9,600 nucleotides of DNA, taken from the NCBI GenBank assembly GCA_003520315.1, contig DOVA01000234.1:1-9600 (forward strand), in the 5' to 3' direction. Below are positions 5,496 to 9,600 of this stretch, piece by piece. The notes beneath the pieces were generated by a model, which saw only the letters and a program-made list of their open reading frames with translations, had not been told where the DNA came from and ran no database searches. A program made the translations under genes and the position numbers. This stretch comes from Rikenellaceae bacterium. Its GTDB lineage: Bacteria > Bacteroidota > Bacteroidia > Bacteroidales > UBA932. The first letter of the stretch is position 1, and each line of letters opens with the position of its first letter.

Positions 5496-5729
5496 CTATC
5501 CCTTGGGAGGATAGGGATCCTTGCCGTACGCATATTCAGTCTGAATGGTACCATTCATCTTCTGGATAATAACTTGTCCTTTGGGCACATCCTGAGCAAT
5601 ATCTTTGGCTTTTTCAATAGCATCGCTTTTATCATCGAAATTTGCCGCAGCCTTACTTTTTCCTTAAGTTTTTACGTCCCACCCACCTTCCCCGTCAGGC
5701 GATACCCATACACGTTTCCTATCAGACAT
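5496..5729 (-). pseudogene. DUF2188 protein interrupted by an in-frame TAA
   Basis: From ATG 5729 (strong AAGGAAGG site upstream) the frame reads MSDRKRVWVSPDGEGGWDVKT, then TAA at codon 22 (5666-5664), then GKSKAAANFDDKSDAIEKAK and on to IIQKMNGTIQTEYAYGKDPY PPKG, ending TAG at 5496. Apart from that stop the 77 codons match the DUF2188 pattern: W.VK..G..RA...F.TK.EAIE.A..IA, then G.(V/L)IIH..(D/N)G.IQ, then the signature YG.DP.PPKG. The stop replaces one residue between the first strand and the helix, so only a 21-residue peptide would be made unless it is read through. Neighbouring genes also end in TAA, so recoding is unlikely. The function of DUF2188 is not established; it is a small cytoplasmic protein often found in accessory regions. 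It sits 13 bases after the DUF2130 gene and three before the 43-residue gene. Confidence 0.75.
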
Positions 5730-5742
5730 CTAACCTTCCTTT

Positions 5743-7215
5743 TTAAGATTCCGAAGAATCCTCTTTAAGCCATTCTTGCGTCTCAGTAGCTTCTTCTCCG
5801 TCATTCACTGGTAGTTCCAAAAGTTTTATGGCTGGCAAAGCTTTCCCAGCCATGCCCTCTAAATCTCCATGCATACCACTGATATTATCTATGACTCGAT
5901 CAATTTGTTTCTCTCTTCTTGCCCAAAGTTTTTGCATTGCTCTTTTTTCAGCGTCTAATACGCTTTTCATAGAGACAAAAGAGCTAACTATTACCTCTAT
6001 TCTATTTTTAAATTCGGGACCTGTCAGATAATTATAAACTAACTCCATCTTGTCCTGTTTGCCTGCTTGTAATTCACGCTCTCTGGCCACTTGGATCATT
6101 CCTATTCTAAGCGCAACTGCTAAGTTAATTGCAGAAGGAATATCCGTTACCCAAACACCGTTAACTTGCTCAAATTGTTGAACATCTTTCGGCAGAATCT
6201 CTGTCATAATAACAACCAAATCAGCTTTTGCGGCCAGTTGGTCGTCTTTGGCTTTCTGCATCCAAGAATCACTCCAAGCTTTTGTCCGCTTAGACTCCCA
6301 CAAGATTTTTCCACATGCATGCCCTAATTGCGACTTTACTATTTCAAGAGTGTCACCGCCCCTAACCCCTTTTTGTATTGGTTCTATATCATCCATCGGG
6401 AATCTTGAATGTAATCTACTCTCCAAATCAAGCTCAAGAATCTCACCTTGTGCTTGTTGTGACCCTTGCTCTGCCTTACGCTTAAGATCATCTATTTGAC
6501 GAGTCATATCAGCTAGCCTCTTATCCTTTTCAGCATCCTTAAGTCGGTGTTGCTCATCAAACTGGCGCTTAACTTCTTCAGCAATTTTATCTTTCTCTGC
6601 ATCAACCTTTCGCATTGCTTCTAGCTCGAGGGATTTTTCTCTTTCTTCTAGCTCCCTTTGCCTCTTACGTAATGCCAACTCCTGTTGCTGGCTTCTTTCC
6701 AATTGCCTTGATAATTCCTTTAATTGCTCTTGGGTATCTTTTAGTTCTACGGAATAAGTCTGCTCGGCTTGTTTACGTGCTTTCTCCTCAATAGCCCTCT
6801 TCTCCTCATCCAACGAAGCTCGAATTTCCTTTTCTTTAATAGCAATTCTCTTTTCAAAATCGAGCGACATTGACTTCTCTTTTTCTTGTACAGATTGTTC
6901 GCGCTTTATTAATTCGAGCTCCTTTCTATCAGCAGCTTCTAGCTTCTTTGACTTTGTAGCCAGCTGAGATTTCGTTGTTTCAAGTTCAATTTTCAATGCT
7001 TCTACAGCATCCTTCTTAGCTTGCTCTATTATCTTTTTTTGTTCAGACTTAAATTGTTCTTTTAACTGCTTTTCACGCGCATCGGCTTCCTCTTTTAGAG
7101 TATTTATTTGTTTTGCATATTTCTGACTTATGGTTGCTTCGATTTCTTTAGAGATAACTTCAGTTAGCTCAAAGCGAGCACCGCACTTGGGACATTTAAT
7201 TTTTTCCTGTGTCAT
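5743..7215 (-). CDS. DUF2130 family coiled-coil protein with nuclease-like core
   Basis: A 490-residue protein. It starts with a lone CPKCGARF half-knuckle (Cys8, Cys11), followed by about 220 residues of almost unbroken coiled coil rich in Glu, Lys, Gln and Arg (about 30-255). The conserved DUF2130 core begins at GEILELDLESRLHSRFPMDD (257-276) and continues with KGVRGGDTLEIV (282-293), ILWESKRTKAWSDSWMQKAK (304-323) and KADLVVIMT (330-338). Glu265, Asp288, Glu307 and Lys309 are arranged like a PD-(D/E)xK nuclease site, which is how the family is usually understood; activity is not shown for this protein. The coiled coil probably mediates dimerisation or DNA bridging. ATG 7215 follows GGTGG closely. 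It is the first gene after the terminator at 7265-7316 and heads the string ending with the kinase. An AT-rich palindrome ctaatttaattag (7233-7245) lies in its leader and could mark the promoter region. Confidence 0.85.
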   Translation of the reverse strand: MTQEKIKCPKCGARFELTEVISKEIEATISQKYAKQINTLKEEADAREKQLKEQFKSEQKKIIEQAKKDAVEALKIELETTKSQLATKSKKLEAADRKELELIKREQSVQEKEKSMSLDFEKRIAIKEKEIRASLDEEKRAIEEKARKQAEQTYSVELKDTQEQLKELSRQLERSQQQELALRKRQRELEEREKSLELEAMRKVDAEKDKIAEEVKRQFDEQHRLKDAEKDKRLADMTRQIDDLKRKAEQGSQQAQGEILELDLESRLHSRFPMDDIEPIQKGVRGGDTLEIVKSQLGHACGKILWESKRTKAWSDSWMQKAKDDQLAAKADLVVIMTEILPKDVQQFEQVNGVWVTDIPSAINLAVALRIGMIQVARERELQAGKQDKMELVYNYLTGPEFKNRIEVIVSSFVSMKSVLDAEKRAMQKLWARREKQIDRVIDNISGMHGDLEGMAGKALPAIKLLELPVNDGEEATETQEWLKEDSSES

Positions 7216-7264
7216 AGCACACCACCTTTTTTCTAATTTAATTAGTTTTCTAAATTAATATTAC

Positions 7265-7316
7265 AAAATAAAAAACCTTCGCCAGTCATAGTTTGACCAG
7301 CGAAGGTTTTACTTTT
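7265..7316. terminator. Bidirectional intrinsic terminator
   Basis: AAAACCTTCGC (7272-7282) pairs with GCGAAGGTTTT (7300-7310), and after a 2x2 internal mismatch GTCA/TGAC extends the stem. On the minus strand the stem is followed by TTTTTTATTTTG, ending the nuclease transcript about 100 bases after its stop at 7406. On the plus strand acttttttaa follows. It divides the repeat-protein/nuclease unit from the DUF2130-to-kinase unit. Confidence 0.8.
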
Positions 7317-7318
7317 TT

Positions 7319-7366
7319 AACGTCCGGGACTTCCCCCTTCAAACTCGGGACATACCAAATTGTTAA
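7319..7366. repeat. Possible degenerate REP-like or mobile-element remnant
   Basis: The segment aacgtccgggacttccccct, continuing with caaactcgggacataccaaatt, contains two CGGGAC(T/A) boxes 18 bases apart. The second, GGGACATACCAAATT, resembles the GGGGACA...ATACTTAATT sequence at the window start and the GGGACATACC-type ends of REP-associated transposases. It lies between the terminator and the end of the nuclease gene. The rest of 7216-7405 holds nothing else I can identify except the terminator and the DUF2130 leader. Confidence 0.25.
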
Positions 7367-7405
7367 ACATATATTACTACTTTTTATAAAAAAGTCAAGA
7401 TATGG

Positions 7406-8932
7406 TTATATATTCTTGCTCAATTTAACGATTTCGTCTTTAAGAACCATCGTTGCTTTACAATCATCTTCATTGTATTCAAGTATTCGCTTAAGCAACT
7501 CTTGAGAACGATTTTGTATAAAGTCATTATACCAAAGGATAGACAATGCACCAGAGGGAGTCTCGTCCCTCCATTTAAAACCTAAGTATGTGGCGATATC
7601 CTTAAGAGAATAATTTGAAAGGGGCCAATCAGTATTTTTTTGTATTATTTGATATAAATCGATAACATTAGGATTTGCAAAAAAAGCTTCCCTTTTTTCA
7701 TTTTCAATTACATCAGGATATCTTTGATTTAATCTTTTGTAAGTGGTTTTCTCATGATTCGCATAATAATAAACTGCAAAGTCTCCAGAAGGTAAGGTAT
7801 TAATGAAATTCCAAAATTCTTTCCAAGCCACCTTTTCTGAATCCCGTGAATTTTCTTTAGCTAAGAAATAGACAAAACTTTCCCCTTTTTGATTTCTGCA
7901 ATAAATGCCATGCAAATAAACAAAATCTTGCGTTGGATCATCTTCAATATCAAAGAATAATTCATTTTTAACTTCTGGGAATTGTATTTGTTGATGTAAA
8001 ATTGGTTTTTTAATTTCGTCCAATATTGCTGCCCGATTAATAAATTTTTTTAACAATGTCTCACCAAATCCCTTAAGAAATGTCTTATCTTTTTTCTTTT
8101 TAGCTAGAATGTCGGGGATGTCCAATTTCCTTAATTCGCTTACCTTCTCTATACCTAAATCCTTACTTAGTACATCCCTCAAATTTCTCCCAAGATAGAA
8201 AATCTTGGTTAAATCTTCTTTTTCTAAACACCATTTTTTACAACTATTATACCAAGGACAAAGCTTGCAAGTTCCGGATATTGCTGGTCTATCTTGAATT
8301 GTGTTTGAAAGTAATTCTACTATACTATTTTTTATGTCTAAATATAGTTCCCACCATGTCTGAGCATTTCTTACCCCTTGGGGATTTTCTAACAAATAAG
8401 TAAGTTCCTTACCACTAACATCAACAATTGCCCCCTTCTTTTCATCTGCAAAAGATAGGTTTAATAAGATTTCGACATATAGAGAGAGTTGTACTGCATA
8501 ATGCTTTTTGGGTTTTCCCTCCTCTTCATCAAAATCATCACCTTCAAAACCTTTTCCTGATTTAATATCAATTGGGAGATATTTCCCAGGAGAAATCATC
8601 CTAAGTAAATCTGGTATTCCAAGAAGATTATTAAACTTAAGGACACCTTGATAGATTAAGGGCGTCCCTTTCTTCATTTCGGCCGATGTCTTATCTATGC
8701 GTTCTTCAATCGTTCCTTCACTCAAGTCAACAAAAGCACCAACTTCAGAAATTATCTCTTTTTCATGAAGTACTCCTTTTTCCCAGAGTAATTCAATAAA
8801 TGGATTCTTTTCATCAATCTTTTCTTCTTGAGGACCATAAATGTCTCGCCAAACCTTATGCGGACATTGCATAAAATCATATAATCTGGATGATGTTACA
8901 AATAAGTTAGTCTTTGTCAACTTGCCATCCAT
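7406..8932 (-). CDS. RecB/Cas4-like nuclease fused to RNase H-like exonuclease (TM0106-type)
   Basis: A 508-residue protein of the TM0106-like RecB nuclease family. The N-terminal half has the Cas4/AddB-type PD-(D/E)xK site: GIPDLL with Asp108, LPIDIKSGKG with Asp122 and Lys124, and the QxxxY motif (Gln148, Tyr152). Cys23 together with Cys222, Cys225 and Cys231 (CxxC-x5-C) would hold a [4Fe-4S] cluster; Cys235 is extra. Residues about 270-300 look like a helix-hairpin-helix linker (LKGFGETLLKKF). The C-terminal third is a YprB-like DEDD exonuclease: ELFFDIEDDP (Asp328, Glu330), YYANHEKTTYKRL, NVIDLYQI (Asp425), YSLKDIATYLGFKW and YNEDDCKATMVL (Asp489/Asp490). It should act on DNA or RNA ends in repair or defence. 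Its ATG overlaps the preceding gene by 26 bases, indicating translational coupling. All catalytic motifs appear intact. Confidence 0.85.
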   Translation of the reverse strand: MDGKLTKTNLFVTSSRLYDFMQCPHKVWRDIYGPQEEKIDEKNPFIELLWEKGVLHEKEIISEVGAFVDLSEGTIEERIDKTSAEMKKGTPLIYQGVLKFNNLLGIPDLLRMISPGKYLPIDIKSGKGFEGDDFDEEEGKPKKHYAVQLSLYVEILLNLSFADEKKGAIVDVSGKELTYLLENPQGVRNAQTWWELYLDIKNSIVELLSNTIQDRPAISGTCKLCPWYNSCKKWCLEKEDLTKIFYLGRNLRDVLSKDLGIEKVSELRKLDIPDILAKKKKDKTFLKGFGETLLKKFINRAAILDEIKKPILHQQIQFPEVKNELFFDIEDDPTQDFVYLHGIYCRNQKGESFVYFLAKENSRDSEKVAWKEFWNFINTLPSGDFAVYYYANHEKTTYKRLNQRYPDVIENEKREAFFANPNVIDLYQIIQKNTDWPLSNYSLKDIATYLGFKWRDETPSGALSILWYNDFIQNRSQELLKRILEYNEDDCKATMVLKDEIVKLSKNI

Positions 8933-9600
8933 TCTTGTCTCGTTTTCCTATCGTAATTTGACCAATAATGTTTTTACTTTGTGTTGAGTATATGAATCCA
9001 GCGTAACGCACCTTTAACCCCAACCATGTACGGATTTCAAGACAAACAGCTAAATGTTGTTCATCAGGAGAAAGCTCAGCTATCTCAACTTTACCTCGTT
9101 GTTTTATAAATGAGAAAACGCGAGTCGCGATTTCATCCCATAGATCTTCTCTCTCAGTCTTCCGATGTATTCCATTTAACATATCCACAAGGATATTTAA
9201 CCGTGTTTCTCCGGTTGATATCATATATTCGAAATGTGCAGGAACATTAGTAAGCTTACAAATACGAAGATCATCAAGATGACATTGGCGACCACTCCAA
9301 GTACAACTCTTAGCCTCATTTGGAATACAATATTTTCCCTCACTTGATCGAACTGCTTCTTGCTCAAGTAAACGTGCTCCCGAAAGAGTACTTGTTACAA
9401 AAAATTCCTTTAAAGCTTTTTTCCCACTCACAACACTTTTTTCAAGCTCAGAGGCCAAAACTTTCTTTCCTGTTATTTCACAGTTTTCTAGAAAACCTGG
9501 CTTTACTGCTTTTCCAGTTAACTCACAATATTCTGCCTCATTAGCCAAGAGAGGTTGGTTTGTTACAAAACAATTAATGAATTCACTTTGATGACCAGTC
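8907..9600 (-). CDS. 3' part of a large protein with 15-residue Cys/TGK repeats
   Basis: The frame is open from the window edge to the stop at 8907, giving 230 residues of what is almost certainly the C-terminus of a longer protein. A TTG at 9548 sits in the middle of the repeat pattern, so it is not the true start. Residues 10-128 of the visible part are tandem units of about 15 residues, such as CELTGKAVKPGFLEN, CEITGKKVLASELEK, SVVSGKKALKEFFVT, STLSGARLLEQEAVR and CTWSGRQCHLDDLRI. The remaining 100 residues (TRLNILVDMLNGIH...DKNGWQVDKD) are mixed helix and strand with no enzyme motif. The Cys-bearing units suggest metal-binding hairpins. I have a weak recollection of similar tails on SNF2-type helicases, and coupling to a RecB-like nuclease fits a helicase-nuclease pair, but no helicase motif is inside the window. 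Confidence 0.65.
   Translation of the reverse strand, partial: TGHQSEFINCFVTNQPLLANEAEYCELTGKAVKPGFLENCEITGKKVLASELEKSVVSGKKALKEFFVTSTLSGARLLEQEAVRSSEGKYCIPNEAKSCTWSGRQCHLDDLRICKLTNVPAHFEYMISTGETRLNILVDMLNGIHRKTEREDLWDEIATRVFSFIKQRGKVEIAELSPDEQHLAVCLEIRTWLGLKVRYAGFIYSTQSKNIIGQITIGKRDKNGWQVDKD
9216..9572 (-). other. Coding tandem repeat, about eight 15-residue units
   Basis: The encoded units share C/S-x-x-T/S-G-K/R-x-hydrophobic, a central loop and hydrophobic-x-x. The starts fall every 15 residues (one unit of 14), so the DNA period is 45 bases with diverged sequence. Cys stands at the first position in units 1, 2, 3, 7 and 8 and is replaced by Ser in 4 to 6. This suggests a stack of two-stranded hairpins, with zinc bound only where Cys is kept. 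Confidence 0.6.

Noticed and set aside
5664..5666. Alternative genetic code or stop recoding in the DUF2188 gene
   Set aside because: Other genes here end cleanly in TAA, and there is no sign of recoding structure, so mutation or error is simpler.
9546..9548. TTG at 9548 as the true start of the repeat-rich protein
   Set aside because: The frame stays open to the window edge and the repeat pattern (CFVTNQPLLANEAEY) continues upstream of this codon.
1..9600. CRISPR array, tRNA or rRNA genes
   Set aside because: No regularly spaced direct DNA repeats with spacers, no cloverleaf and no rRNA-like segment were seen; the Cas4-like nuclease is of the fused TM0106 type and has no cas neighbours.

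Overview
This window looks like an accessory region of a low-GC, probably anaerobic bacterium. The strong Shine-Dalgarno sites, the textbook TTGACA-17-TAACAT promoter and the standard stop codons are bacterial. A lipobox leader on an OmlA/BamE-like protein suggests an organism with an outer membrane. REP-transposase-like end sequences (seen at 1-31 and as a weaker match near 7319-7366) fit a deep-branching Gram-negative lineage or an outer-membrane Firmicute. The lineage is a guess.

Layout, left to right. 1-829: a zeta-toxin-like P-loop kinase gene and a 50-residue partner gene on the minus strand, beside a REP-like end. 840-2080: a short plus-strand helix-turn-helix fragment, then a minus-strand helix-turn-helix gene of unknown role, separated by palindromes and one strong hairpin. 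2117-2772: a lipoprotein gene broken by a one-base frameshift, divergent from a small Xre-type regulator; a palindrome lies exactly in the promoter between them. 2769-7215: a minus-strand gene string reading DUF2130 coiled-coil nuclease-like protein, DUF2188 protein (interrupted by an in-frame stop), 43-residue protein, double zinc-ribbon plus HEPN-like protein, and Hanks-type serine/threonine kinase with an unknown C-terminal domain. 7265-7316: a bidirectional terminator. 7406-9600: a second minus-strand unit, made of the 3' end of a large protein with 15-residue Cys/TGK repeats, overlapping a RecB/Cas4-like nuclease fused to an RNase H-like exonuclease.

The five-gene string joins a predicted DNA nuclease-like protein, a predicted RNase (HEPN motif R-x4-H) and a kinase. 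It lies directly downstream of a second nuclease unit and near a toxin-like module. This resembles a defence or stress island. The kinase/zinc-ribbon-HEPN pair, possibly with DUF2130, is the best candidate for an undescribed system: the kinase could control the HEPN effector. That link rests on gene order and motifs only. Several pieces are visibly decaying (lipoprotein frameshift, DUF2188 stop, helix-turn-helix fragment), as is usual in accessory regions.
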